Shown here: positions 34,898 through 42,867 of the stretch, piece by piece
Layout of the letters: the number at the start of each line of letters is the position of its first letter
Position numbering within the stretch: the stretch's first letter is position 1
Origin: Clostridia bacterium
Lineage (GTDB): Bacteria > Bacillota > Clostridia > UBA1381
Length of the DNA stretch: 64,000 nt
Assembly (NCBI GenBank): GCA_017443895.1
Contig: JAFSXU010000060.1
Span: forward strand, 1 to 64,000
Direction: 5' to 3'
Notes under the pieces: model-generated
Seen by the model: only the letters and a program-made list of their open reading frames with translations
Databases searched by the model: none
What the model was told of the DNA's origin: nothing
Program-made: the position numbers and the translations under genes

Positions 34898-37060
34898 ATG
34901 GTTGATATAAAGAAGATACTTAAAAGAATGACTGTTCGGGAGAAAATAGGACAACTGTCGCAATACAATGCAAATTTATTTCTTGATACGGACGCTATGG
35001 TAACAGGGAATATGGATATGCTTGTAATCAGTGGCGAAGACTTAAAATATGTCGGTCATGTGCTGAATTTCAAAAGTCCTGCTGAGATGAGGCAAATTCA
35101 AAAGGAGCATCTTCAAAATGACAGAAACAAAATACCTATGCTGTTTATGATGGATGTTATCCACGGCTTCCGCACTATATACCCGATACCGTTGGCTTTG
35201 GGCTGTTCGTTTAATCCTGATCTGGTTACGGAGTGCAGCCGTATGGCGGCAAGGGAGGCAGTAAAGGGTGGTGTGCAGGTAACATTCACACCAATGGTCG
35301 ATTATGTGCGTGATGCACGCTGGGGCAGGGTAATGGAGAGCACCGGCGAGGATGCATATTTGAACAGCGTCATGGGAGAGGCGCAGGTAAGAGCCTTTCA
35401 GGGCGATGATCTTTCGGACAAAGAAAGCATTGCTGTGTGCGTCAAACACTTTGCCGCGTACGGTGGCGCAGAGGCAGGGCGTGACTATAATACTGTTGAG
35501 CTTTCGGAGCATACTCTGCGCGAGCATTATCTTCCGGCATATAAAGTGTGTCTTGATGCGGGTGCAGAGATAATAATGCCGTCCTTTAACACTTTGAACG
35601 GTGTTCCGGCAACAGCAAATTCATGGCTGATGAAAACGGTGTTAAAGGACGAGTGGGGCTTTGACGGTATCGTAATAAGCGATTTCGGCGCAATAAAGGA
35701 GCTTATTGATCACGGAGTTGCACAGGACGGTAAAGCGGCAGCAAGACTTGCTTTTGATAATAACTGTAATATAGAAATGTGTTCCGCAATGTATTTTAGT
35801 TATTTAGAGGAGCTTATTGGCGAAAATGTATTCAGTATGGCACAGCTTGATGAGGCGGTATTGAAGGTGCTTGATCTTAAAAAACGGCTTGGAATGTTTG
35901 ACAATCCATACCGTGGTGCAGATGTAACGGATATTGAAATAACTCACGAAAACAGAGAGGTTTCACGGCGCGCTGCAGAGGAATGTGCTGTACTGTTAAA
36001 GAATAACGGAGTGTTGCCCTTTAAAAAATCAACAAAAAAATTAGCAGTTATAGGACCGTTTGCGGATAATCATAATATAATCGGCTTCTGGTCATGTAAC
36101 GGTAAAAACGAGGAAAGTGTTACTGTTGCAGATGGTATAAAAGCACTGCTGCCTGATGCTGAAATAACAGTTATTGAAGGTTGCGGTGATGAATGGAATG
36201 ATACCGATACAAGCGGTTTTGATGAAGCTGTAAATGCGGCAAAAGCATCGGAGGTGGTTATACTATGCCTTGGTGAACCGCAGGATTACAGCGGTGAGGG
36301 AAATTCAAGGCTTGAACTGGAGCTTCATAAAATACAGCTCGAGCTTGCAAAAGCTGTTATAGGAGTGAATAGAAACACAGCGGTTCTGACCTTCAGTGGC
36401 AGACCAATGGTGCTTACGGAGCTTGAAAAAACAGCTCCGGCAATACTTCATATGTGGTTTCCGGGCACTGAGGGCGGAATGGCTGTGGCAAATTTGTTGT
36501 TCGGTTTTGCAAATCCCTGCGGTAAGCTGTCGATGACATTTCCGAGATCTACAGGACAATGCCCAATCTATTATAATCACACAAATATTATTAAATACGG
36601 CAAGCCGGGCGCTCATAAGCCGTATTGTGCAAGCTATATAGAGCATGATAATCTGCCACTCTATTCATTCGGACATGGCTTGTCATATTCGGATTTTGCT
36701 TATGAAGAGCTTGCACTGTCGAAGGACGCTATGACGGCTGATGAAAGTATAGAGGTGAGCATAACAGTCCATAACACATCTGACATAGCAGGAAAAGAGA
36801 CGGTAATGCTTTATATGTGTGATATGGTAGCTTCAACTGCAAGACCTGTACAGCAGCTTATAGCTTTCAAGAAGATATATTTTGAGCCGAGTGAAAGAAA
36901 AGTTATAAAATTCACAGTAACAGAACCCATGTTAAGGTTCTGGAATAATAACAACGAATATGTTTCTGAACCGGGTGAGTTCCGGCTTTGGACCGGTTAT
37001 GCGGATCATCTGGTATTGGAGAAAAAATTCAGTTTAATGATTGGCAGTTCTGATGTATAA
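34898..37060 (+). CDS. GH3 beta-glycosidase
   Basis: A 720-residue cytosolic enzyme (no signal peptide) of the BglX-like GH3 class. The (beta/alpha)8 domain carries KHFAAYGG and the nucleophile motif VISDFGA (Asp near 259); the alpha/beta sandwich domain follows (GEPQDYSGEGNSR), and a fibronectin-III-like domain fills about 610-715 (YSFGHGLSYSDFAY just before). Such enzymes remove beta-linked glucose, xylose or related sugars from oligosaccharide ends. It starts 15 bases after GH88, closing the locus 1 operon; together with GH43 it would finish degradation of imported oligosaccharides. Confidence 0.9.
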   Translation: MVDIKKILKRMTVREKIGQLSQYNANLFLDTDAMVTGNMDMLVISGEDLKYVGHVLNFKSPAEMRQIQKEHLQNDRNKIPMLFMMDVIHGFRTIYPIPLALGCSFNPDLVTECSRMAAREAVKGGVQVTFTPMVDYVRDARWGRVMESTGEDAYLNSVMGEAQVRAFQGDDLSDKESIAVCVKHFAAYGGAEAGRDYNTVELSEHTLREHYLPAYKVCLDAGAEIIMPSFNTLNGVPATANSWLMKTVLKDEWGFDGIVISDFGAIKELIDHGVAQDGKAAARLAFDNNCNIEMCSAMYFSYLEELIGENVFSMAQLDEAVLKVLDLKKRLGMFDNPYRGADVTDIEITHENREVSRRAAEECAVLLKNNGVLPFKKSTKKLAVIGPFADNHNIIGFWSCNGKNEESVTVADGIKALLPDAEITVIEGCGDEWNDTDTSGFDEAVNAAKASEVVILCLGEPQDYSGEGNSRLELELHKIQLELAKAVIGVNRNTAVLTFSGRPMVLTELEKTAPAILHMWFPGTEGGMAVANLLFGFANPCGKLSMTFPRSTGQCPIYYNHTNIIKYGKPGAHKPYCASYIEHDNLPLYSFGHGLSYSDFAYEELALSKDAMTADESIEVSITVHNTSDIAGKETVMLYMCDMVASTARPVQQLIAFKKIYFEPSERKVIKFTVTEPMLRFWNNNNEYVSEPGEFRLWTGYADHLVLEKKFSLMIGSSDV

Positions 37061-37584
37061 TCTTATTTAAAAATCGCTTGGTTGTGGCATTTTTTGTTTT
37101 TATGGCTTTAGGGGCGGATGACAACACCTTTCAGATGCAGAAAATAAAACAGGTGGAAGTAAATAAAACCGTAAAAATAAGCAAGTCCATAAATGGTAAT
37201 TGGGTTGAAGAAAAAAAAGACAAACCATCAAGATGCCGCAACTGCGGAATTAGTTAAATCAGAGCTTAAACAATAAAATGATAATATATTTCTTAAATAT
37301 GAGGATTTGCAGTGCATGTAAAATTGCAGTTTATCCACTGACGCGAGGCTGTATGTATAAACTAAATACAAATTGTTAAAATTAAAGGGATCCTCTCTTT
37401 CTCTCTCTAACCGCATATATTGCCAGCTTAAATTGTGCATATAATCCAAAATCCATGTCGTTATCGGCCGGGGACAAATAAAGTCGGCAATCACATACAT
37501 ATAGCCTTCTCGTGAGTGGATAAACAAAAAAGGAAGAATTAACTATATGTAAATATTCTAAAAAAAATAATGATAATTAAAATC

Positions 37585-37631
37585 AATCCGAATTTGTTAA
37601 AAAACTTTATTGACAAATTCGGATTTTTTGC
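37585..37631 (+). terminator. hairpin terminator
   Basis: AATCCGAATTTGT (37585-37597) pairs with 37613-37625, followed by TTTTTG. Possibly a late terminator for the locus 1 operon or a leftover from a deleted gene. Confidence 0.6.
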
Positions 37632-37762
37632 ATTTTAGTGCGAAATTTGTTTATTTATTCTATAAATATATCTCAAAAATCACATTATGCCTTTTTTTAG
37701 GCTAAACATATTGAATTTTCAGAGAAAATACCATTAACTAAGTCTATTCTAACCATAACAAA

Positions 37763-37807
37763 AATCCGAACCCTTCACCGATCGGTATAAGGTTCGGATT
37801 ATTCTTA
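37763..37807. terminator. hairpin terminator with inner palindrome
   Basis: AATCCGAACC (37763-37772) pairs with 37791-37800 around an inner ACCGATCGGT palindrome; ATTCTTATTT follows. The sequence resembles the preceding terminator (shared AATCCGAA), suggesting related origin. Confidence 0.5.
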
Positions 37808-37909
37808 TTTGGTGCGCCGACAGTAGCCATATTCGATTATTCAAAAACGATTACCATTCCCCAAACACCGCCTACAACAAATAGTTCGCATTTGTAACGG
37901 TTTGCTCCA

Positions 37910-38329
37910 CCAATAAAAAAAGTCCGAATGGACTTTTTTTATTGGTGGTTATTCTCGGCATACGCCTCGACGGGTTCAAACTTCGCCAAGACTCGTTTTC
38001 ACCTCGCAGGGACTCTCGAGCTACAAAATATGCCACCGGCATATTTTGCTTAACGCTCTCGTCTGATGACCCACCAGAAAGAACCGTCAATCTTGATACG
38101 AGATTGGCGGTTTTTTCAACGAAATAAATCCTTTCAGGATTTGTGAAAAGCCCTTCGGGCGTGAAATACGCCTTCGGCGTGTGAAATGCCTGTGGGCGTG
38201 AGTGGATTTATTTCATTTCACATAAAGCGTCAGCTTTATATTTCACAATTTATGCAGTAAATTATTTCACATTTTGCGCAAGCAAAATATTTCACTCAAA
38301 ACTTTTGAATCTAAACCGTTCGGCTTTTT
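37910..38329 (+). repeat. hairpin-array repeat, copy A
   Basis: First of two ~420-bp near-identical direct copies (the other at 41224-41642). Order: a 16-bp hairpin at 37910-37945 (loop GAAT), a GC-richer stretch open in both strands, a palindrome around AAATATGCC.GGCATATTT, a terminator-like hairpin (CCGTCAATCTT/AAGATTGGCGG-type, then TTTTTT), then an array of small hairpins separated by GTGAAAT on the left and ATTTCAC on the right. An 11-base stem, GAAATAAATCC (38121-38131) with GGATTTATTTC (38204-38214), encloses the left hairpins. It looks like a mobile or element-end non-coding repeat or structured RNA. Confidence 0.75.
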
Positions 38330-38410
38330 CACGTAAGAAATTACATTTGTATACCAAGCAGATGTGTTTTCTTTTTTGCATATAAACCGCACAACGACGC
38401 GCTTTTGATA

Positions 38411-38561
38411 TGCACCCCAAAAGTTAGACACTTTTGGGGTGCATATTTTTATGGGAAAGAAAGGACAAATGTACAGAAAATACTCGCCAGAATTCAAATT
38501 GTCTGTTATACTGGATATGCGAGATAACCACTTAGGATACCCAAACCCGTATATGAAATAG
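38411..38561 (+). mobile_element. truncated IS3-family insertion sequence (left end and start of OrfA)
   Basis: The left end begins TGCACCCCAAAAG (38411-38423), repeated inverted at 38431-38443. An ATG at 38451 opens MGKKGQMYRKYSPEFKLSVI, the start of an IS3/IS150-type OrfA transposase, which continues LDMRDNHLGY and then departs from the family near 38540, ending at 38561. Only about 30 residues of transposase remain, so the element is dead; the break joins it to the fragment that follows. Confidence 0.75.
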
Positions 38562-38926
38562 ATGCAACCGGAATTATGCTTCAATTTAAAGCTATTGTAG
38601 ATTGGGACGGAAATAAAGTTGAGTATGATAATAAGGGGAATAAAATTAGCAACACCCCCCAAGTCGATATTCGATTCAAGCACTTAATGGAAATATGTAT
38701 TGAGCCAAAAAGTCGTAAAGAAATGCAAACAGCAATGAAGTTAAAAGATAAAAAGAACTTCGTGCAAAACTATATTAAATCGATGATAAGCGAAGGACTT
38801 TTGGAGATGACTATACCGGAAAAACCAAATAGTCAGAATCAAAAGTATAGAACGAGTGACATTTATGTAAGTCAAGAGTTGACAAACGGAAAAGTCATTA
38901 AGAAAATTAAAAACATCTTTGTGTGA
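38543..38926 (+). pseudogene. 3' fragment of an AlbA_2/Fic-type regulator
   Basis: A frame open from the IS3 breakpoint, with a possible ATG at 38576, giving about 116 residues: YEIDATGIMLQFKAIV, then TPQVDIRFKHLMEIC, EPKSRKEMQ and MTIPEKPNSQNQKYR. The latter blocks are typical of the C-terminal winged-helix domain that ends many Fic and AlbA_2 ATP-binding proteins of Clostridia. The catalytic N-terminal part is missing, replaced by the truncated insertion sequence, so this is a remnant. No ribosome site is visible at the internal ATG. Confidence 0.65.
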
Positions 38927-38945
38927 TAGATTTGATTTGTTAATT

Positions 38946-39431
38946 TCACTTATTATTTAAATTCTCTAACTTTGCTTTAATAAAAACTTGAATATCACAA
39001 AACTTTTGATGACATAAATTAAAGTCATCGTCTAACTCTAATTTGTCGCTAACCAATATTGCGCCCGTAACAAAGGAATTTATATAGTGATCTATTTTAA
39101 TTTCTTGAGTATTTAATATATTGTTTATTTCTTTAACGTCATTGGCAGGTAGAGTATCTCTTATCTTATTTATAGAGTCTCTAATCATTTCTCCGTGTTT
39201 GCGAATTTCTATTAAAAGACTTGTTCCTCGTTTTCTATTATTCGCTAATTTTAACAATTCAGTTAGTGTTGAAATGATGTTTTTTGTTTCTATCAAAGCA
39301 GCGTTTGTATTTGCATATATATTTAATTGTTTACTTTGATTAGAGTATTTATTGGAACGATATGCGCCAATAATAGATGCAAGTGTACAAATAGCACTTA
39401 TTACCGTCAATATAATATCTATACTCTTCAT
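38946..39431 (-). CDS. membrane-anchored hypothetical protein, second gene of a two-gene unit
   Basis: A 161-residue protein started at the ATG at 39431, after AAGGGG 8 bases upstream. One N-terminal membrane helix (SIDIILTVISAICTLASIIG) is followed by a charged helical cytoplasmic part with probable coiled-coil character (LIETKNIISTLTELLKLA, EIRKHGEMIRDSINKIRDTL). The start lies one base after the stop of the upstream gene, so the two are almost certainly co-translated. I do not recognise a family. Single-helix anchored partner proteins are common in small membrane-acting defence or signalling pairs, but nothing here proves that. Confidence 0.6.
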   Translation of the reverse strand: MKSIDIILTVISAICTLASIIGAYRSNKYSNQSKQLNIYANTNAALIETKNIISTLTELLKLANNRKRGTSLLIEIRKHGEMIRDSINKIRDTLPANDVKEINNILNTQEIKIDHYINSFVTGAILVSDKLELDDDFNLCHQKFCDIQVFIKAKLENLNNK

Positions 39432-39432
39432 T

Positions 39433-40125
39433 TTATATGCCCCTTGTTTTCTTGTAGTAATGAAGTATATTACATAAAGCTTCGTATTCTGAGGCCAACT
39501 TATGAGCATGTTCCTCGTTCCATGCGAATTTGCCAACAACACCTATAAAATCTTTTGGTTTTTCTCCCCAATAGGTTTCATCTTTCAAAAACTTAGCTAA
39601 ATCATCACAACTAAATTCCATACCATCATCAACTGTTTGACAAATAAAATCAAACCATCTTTCTTCATCGCATGGGTGGGAAGAACCTGTAGACTTGTTT
39701 GCACAATAGCAAAATTGTTCTAACTTTTTTAATGCTGTCTCAGAGATTACTGATAATGGATTAAAAATATCATCAGTTGGTTGAGAAATATCCACATCTG
39801 CTCCATTTTCTTTATATGGTTTAATTATATCATTGTAAAATTGTATTAAAACTGCATTATACTCATCAATGCTAAGTTGATTTTTCTCTAAAGGCACAAT
39901 ATTGTCAACGCGGAGTTGTCCTGTTTCTATGTGTTGTTCTACGTCTATAAAGACACGCGCATTGTCAACTGCCGAGCCGATATAATCAAAAGAAATATAA
40001 TCTCTTAGTTGCTCAGTACATTCTACCTGCCGCCAGTCGCCAATCACAAAATTACCAATTTGCTTTGTAAATTTTCTTAATTGTTGGCTTGTACCTTTAA
40101 AGTATAATTCTCGATATGTTTTCAT
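39433..40125 (-). CDS. hypothetical protein, first gene of a two-gene unit
   Basis: A 230-residue soluble protein. The ATG at 40125 follows GGAGG (complement of 40134-40138), so the five codons read before it are discarded. Start: MKTYRELYFKGTSQQLRKF; later YISFDYIGSAVDNARVFIDV, a Cys/His/Asp-rich block CYCANKSTGSSHPCDEERW, and a helical end. Two segments, roughly 1-110 and 115-230, may be separate domains. It has its own promoter at 40203-40231 and is followed with a one-base gap by the membrane protein gene. I do not recognise the family; the accessory neighbourhood suggests a cargo module. Confidence 0.55.
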   Translation of the reverse strand: MKTYRELYFKGTSQQLRKFTKQIGNFVIGDWRQVECTEQLRDYISFDYIGSAVDNARVFIDVEQHIETGQLRVDNIVPLEKNQLSIDEYNAVLIQFYNDIIKPYKENGADVDISQPTDDIFNPLSVISETALKKLEQFCYCANKSTGSSHPCDEERWFDFICQTVDDGMEFSCDDLAKFLKDETYWGEKPKDFIGVVGKFAWNEEHAHKLASEYEALCNILHYYKKTRGI

Positions 40126-40202
40126 AATATAGTCCTCCATTGCATTAATCTTTATTAAATTTTCGGTGTTACTAGCACTCTTTATGTTCGAGTGTTAAAT
40201 AT

Positions 40203-40231
40203 ATTTTAGCTTGTAATACTTTCTATGTCAA
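40203..40231 (-). promoter_or_regulatory. promoter of the two-gene unit
   Basis: Minus strand TTGACA (40231-40226), 17-base spacer, TAAAAT (40208-40203). Between it and the gene lies a small inverted repeat (CACTC/GAGTG, about 40178-40196) that might bind a regulator. Confidence 0.65.
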
Positions 40232-40426
40232 TTATATATGAAATAAATTTACATAGTGTTTACAATTTACAATATTTATACTAGAAAAGGGTTTGGGAAT
40301 TTCCCCAGAACTAATCGAATTTGGGGGCGAGTGTAGCTACACTCACTTTGCTTGTTATTCTGCGAATTTAATCAATTCAACATAAATTGACATTAGATAT
40401 AAGCCGTTGTTTATTAGGTAAAAGAG

Positions 40427-40454
40427 TAAAAAAGGGCTACGGTGTGTAGCCCTT
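40427..40454 (-). terminator. terminator of the zinc-ribbon gene
   Basis: On the minus strand AAGGGCTAC pairs with GTAGCCCTT (40446-40454 with 40432-40440), followed by TTTTT. It lies 17 bases past the stop of the gene at 40471-40791. Confidence 0.75.
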
Positions 40455-40470
40455 CGGGGTATTATTTGAT

Positions 40471-40791
40471 TTACCAAATATAGTTACATTTAGGACATTT
40501 ATATGTTTTTCCTATTTTATCGCTTGCAAGTCCTGTCAATCCTACAGATACAGCACGGCTAGTTGTAGAAATTTTCTTGACATTAACCTGTCCACAGTTA
40601 GGACATTTAATACCATATCCTTTGCCATATTCTTGTTTCTTTAAATTCTCATTTATCTGTTCTTTATAAGCTTTGTAATATGCGTCTCCCTTGGCTTTTG
40701 CTTGTTCGTCTTGATTCCGCACAAAAGCAAGAGCAAAAAAAGCAACAAGCAAGCAAACCACAATAAATCCTAAAGTAAAACCTACATCCAT
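40471..40791 (-). CDS. small membrane protein with a zinc ribbon
   Basis: A 106-residue protein: an N-terminal membrane helix (GFIVVCLLVAFFALAF), a charged linker, and a C-terminal zinc ribbon with CPNCG and CPKC pairs. GGAGG lies 7 bases before the ATG. Clear gene structure with its own terminator, function unknown. Such short membrane zinc-ribbon proteins are frequent in Firmicutes accessory regions. Confidence 0.65.
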   Translation of the reverse strand: MDVGFTLGFIVVCLLVAFFALAFVRNQDEQAKAKGDAYYKAYKEQINENLKKQEYGKGYGIKCPNCGQVNVKKISTTSRAVSVGLTGLASDKIGKTYKCPKCNYIW

Positions 40792-40883
40792 TTACAATTC
40801 CTCCTCAAATAATTCTATACAACTCACAATACAAGGATTTCCATAACCATTATGTTTCATTATAAACAATTACAACTAAAAAG

Positions 40884-41093
40884 TCAAGCAGATGGCTTAT
40901 TCCAATTAAAATGATTAAGAACCCAATCAACACATAAAATTTCATTTCCATTGTCATCTACTGTTGTAAGTTCATCGCAATTTTCGACTACGAAAATAAC
41001 AATAGCGTCCGTATAATATTCTTTAGTCACATAATCTTCATCGCAAGTATTCCATTCTTCTTGCAAGTCTTTCAATAATTGTTCCTTTGTCAT
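40884..41093 (-). CDS. small acidic hypothetical protein
   Basis: A 69-residue, strongly acidic protein (DLQEEWNTCDEDYVTKEYY, ENCDELTTVDDNGNEI) with GAGG before its ATG and no membrane segment. Size and charge are like those of immunity or anti-restriction proteins and phage-type cargo, but no family is recognised. Same strand as the zinc-ribbon gene, about 90 bases upstream of it. Confidence 0.5.
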   Translation of the reverse strand: MTKEQLLKDLQEEWNTCDEDYVTKEYYTDAIVIFVVENCDELTTVDDNGNEILCVDWVLNHFNWNKPSA

Positions 41094-41223
41094 CGTATTG
41101 CCTCACTGTATAATGAGTAATCATATTGTGAATTACTAAATCATCACTTATTATATATAATATATGCAAATAAGCCAAGGAGAATAGTTTATTTTTGTGT
41201 ATTCATCTAAATCATTCTGCCAA

Positions 41224-41642
41224 CCAAAAAAAAGTCCGAATGGACTTTTTTTTATTGGGGGTTATTTTCGGAATACGCCTCGACGGGTTCAAACTTCGCC
41301 AAGACTCGTTTTCACCTCGCAGGGACTCTCGAGCTACAAAATATGCCACCGGCATATTTTGTTTAACGCTCTCGTCTGATGGCCCACCAGAAAGAACCGT
41401 CAATCTTGATACAAGATTGGCGGTTTTTTCAACGAAATAAATCCTTTCAGGATTTGTGAAATACGCCTTCGGGCGTGAAATACGCCTTCGGCGTGTGAAA
41501 TGCCTGTGGGCGTGAGTGGATTTATTTCATTTCACATAAAGCGTCAGCTTTATATTTCACAATTTACGCAGTAAATTATTTCACATTTTGCGCAAGCAAA
41601 ATATTTCACTCAAAACTTTTGAATCTAAACCGCTCGGCTTTT
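41224..41642 (+). repeat. hairpin-array repeat, copy B
   Basis: Second copy of the array at 37910-38329, same orientation, differing by scattered bases. The hairpin replaced between copies is ACGCC-TTCG-GGCGT here and GCCC-TTC-GGGC in copy A, so pairing is kept although sequence changed. The enclosing 11-base stem is at 41434-41444 with 41518-41528. CTGATGGCCCACCA at 41376-41389 is identical to the last 14 bases of tRNA-Met (387-400), while copy A has one mismatch there. Copy B runs directly into a copy of the recombinase tail. Confidence 0.75.
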
Positions 41643-41769
41643 CCAATCACTTTTAAAGGCGAACTTTGATAATTGTTTGGATTATCGGAGTTCTTCTTTT
41701 TTGCAATTTTTTCTAAGTCTGAAAAATCAATGTTTTTTCGCCGTCTTTGTAATTAAATGTGATTATAAT
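41643..41769 (+). repeat. copy of the tRNA-proximal end of the mobile element (recombinase 3' tail)
   Basis: This stretch aligns with 398-524, starting at the CCA that ends tRNA-Met, with only a few substitutions and small indels; it includes the terminator hairpin and the last codons of the recombinase frame. No tRNA and no rest of the recombinase accompany it. It is a remnant of a second, related element or of a rearrangement of the same one. Confidence 0.8.
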
Positions 41770-41843
41770 TTTAATTATACAAATAGTATATAACAATTTA
41801 TTTGCATACATAACATTAAAATCAAGAAATTATTATCCGTTTT

Positions 41844-42086
41844 CTAATCTTCTAAAAGCTCACTGTACGATTTATTAAGAACTTTTGAAAAAGCACAGAT
41901 TTCAATGTCCGTAACAAATCGCTTTCCACATTCAATCCGTTGTATTGCGTTTTTGTCTACATCAAGCCCGAATATTTGCAGTTTATCTGCAAGTGCACGC
42001 TGTGAGATATTTAACTCTTTTCTGAAATTTGCAATATTTTTTCCGCAGATGTTATTGAGACCGTCCTTGTTTTTGTTTATAAACAT
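41844..42086 (-). CDS. XRE-family transcriptional regulator (small)
   Basis: An 80-residue Cro/C1-type helix-turn-helix protein (NIANFRKELNISQRALADKL ... AIQRIECGKRFVTD), essentially the DNA-binding domain alone. AAAGGAG precedes the ATG. It is divergent from the DUF4352 gene, and the gap holds two near-palindromic sites, each overlapping one promoter, so it probably represses both itself and its neighbour. Confidence 0.85.
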   Translation of the reverse strand: MFINKNKDGLNNICGKNIANFRKELNISQRALADKLQIFGLDVDKNAIQRIECGKRFVTDIEICAFSKVLNKSYSELLED

Positions 42087-42102
42087 AAAAAATTACTCCT
42101 TT

Positions 42103-42121
42103 TGACATTTAGTGCTTGTCA
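42103..42121. promoter_or_regulatory. operator 1 overlapping the rightward promoter
   Basis: TGACATTTAGTGCTTGTCA, a 19-base imperfect palindrome. It overlaps the -35 box TTGTCA (42116-42121) of a promoter with a 17-base spacer and TATTAT (42139-42144), reading toward the gene at 42193. Bound repressor would block it. Confidence 0.65.
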
Positions 42122-42155
42122 ATATAGGAATTATATGATATTATATATACAAATA

Positions 42156-42174
42156 TGACATTTAGTAAATGTCA
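42156..42174. promoter_or_regulatory. operator 2 overlapping the leftward promoter
   Basis: TGACATTTAGTAAATGTCA, a near-perfect palindrome sharing TGACATTTAGT with operator 1. It overlaps the minus-strand -35 box TTGACA (42175-42170), with TGTATA (42151-42146) as probable -10 for the XRE gene. Operator starts are 53 bases apart, about five helical turns. Confidence 0.65.
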
Positions 42175-42192
42175 AAAAGGAGGGTATTTCAT

Positions 42193-42831
42193 ATGTCAAA
42201 AATGATAAAGTGTAAGAGTTGTAATGCAGATATTGCGAGTTCTGCGAAAGTGTGTCCATCGTGTGGCGCAAAAAACAAAAAGCCCATTTTTAAAAGGTGG
42301 TGGTTCTGGGTTATAATTGGTGTAGCTGTTATTTGTATTGTTTCGGGAAATACAAATAAAGAAGAAAACAGTACAGTATCGGTAACCAAAGGCGAAAATA
42401 GCCAAAAAGAAGATACTTGTAAAATTGGCGATACGATAACGACGGATAAATTTGAAGTTACAATAAATGGAATTACTACTAAAAACAGTGTAGGTAATGA
42501 ATACCTTTCTGCAACTCCGTCTGAAGGTGGGATTTATGTATGTATAGATTTTGCATATAAAAATATTACGGATCAGCCAATATCATCTTTTTCCTGTCCG
42601 CAAATAAAGCTTGTTGACGATAAGGGGACAAAATATTCAAGTGATATAGAGGCATCATCGTATTATGCAACGGAAACCGATCCTGATAGAAAGATTTTGA
42701 GCGATCTGAATCCGGGGATTAAGGTAAAAGATTCTGCGGTATTTGAAATTTCACAGGAAATATATAAGCCTGAAAATTTCCGCATATCCGTTGATGCCGA
42801 TAAGGACTTTACAGTTAGTATAAGCGAGTAA
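42193..42831 (+). CDS. membrane zinc-ribbon protein with DUF4352 domain
   Basis: A 212-residue protein: N-terminal zinc ribbon (CKSCNADI ... CPSCGAK), one membrane helix (WWFWVIIGVAVICIVSG), then an extracytoplasmic DUF4352-type beta sandwich (KFEVTINGITT, GGIYVCIDFAYKNITDQPI, NPGIKVKDSAVFEI). The ATG at 42193 follows AAGGAGG; an earlier in-frame ATG lies inside operator 2. It is controlled by the divergent XRE protein. DUF4352 proteins are small surface or lipoproteins of unclear role, often on mobile elements. It ends at a strong terminator. Confidence 0.8.
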   Translation: MSKMIKCKSCNADIASSAKVCPSCGAKNKKPIFKRWWFWVIIGVAVICIVSGNTNKEENSTVSVTKGENSQKEDTCKIGDTITTDKFEVTINGITTKNSVGNEYLSATPSEGGIYVCIDFAYKNITDQPISSFSCPQIKLVDDKGTKYSSDIEASSYYATETDPDRKILSDLNPGIKVKDSAVFEISQEIYKPENFRISVDADKDFTVSISE

Positions 42832-42840
42832 AGGTGCACA

Positions 42841-42867
42841 AAATCCTGTCGAAAGACAGGATTTTTC
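42841..42867 (+). terminator. terminator of the DUF4352 gene
   Basis: AAATCCTGTC (42841-42850) pairs with GACAGGATTT around GAAA, followed by TTC. The same stem sequence recurs at 43100-43126 and partly at 43142-43158. Confidence 0.75.

Larger units (their letters stand above)
37061..37909. other. gene-free stretch with hairpins after the GH3 gene
   Basis: About 850 bases with no frame I trust; a 99-codon minus-strand frame has no ribosome site and an implausible composition. The stretch holds the hairpins at 37585-37631 and 37763-37807 and marks the start of the accessory patch reaching to luxS. Confidence 0.5.

Noticed and set aside
37228-37527. 99-codon minus-strand frame after the GH3 gene
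   Set aside because: No ribosome site, unlikely composition (many Tyr, Cys and Ser), and no recognisable motif.
37960-38020. tRNA-like T-arm (GGGTTCAAACT) in the repeat
   Set aside because: No acceptor or anticodon stem can be drawn around it in either strand.
37942-38127. Open frames on both strands of the hairpin-array repeats (also 41195-41440 and 41212-41403)
   Set aside because: The same peptide appears only because the DNA repeat is copied; both strands are open, there is no ribosome site, and the stretch runs into a terminator-like hairpin. Treated as non-coding repeat.
38121-38300. Hairpin array considered as a CRISPR array
   Set aside because: The repeated GTGAAAT/ATTTCAC units are only 7 bases, spacers are themselves palindromes of varying length, and no cas genes are present.
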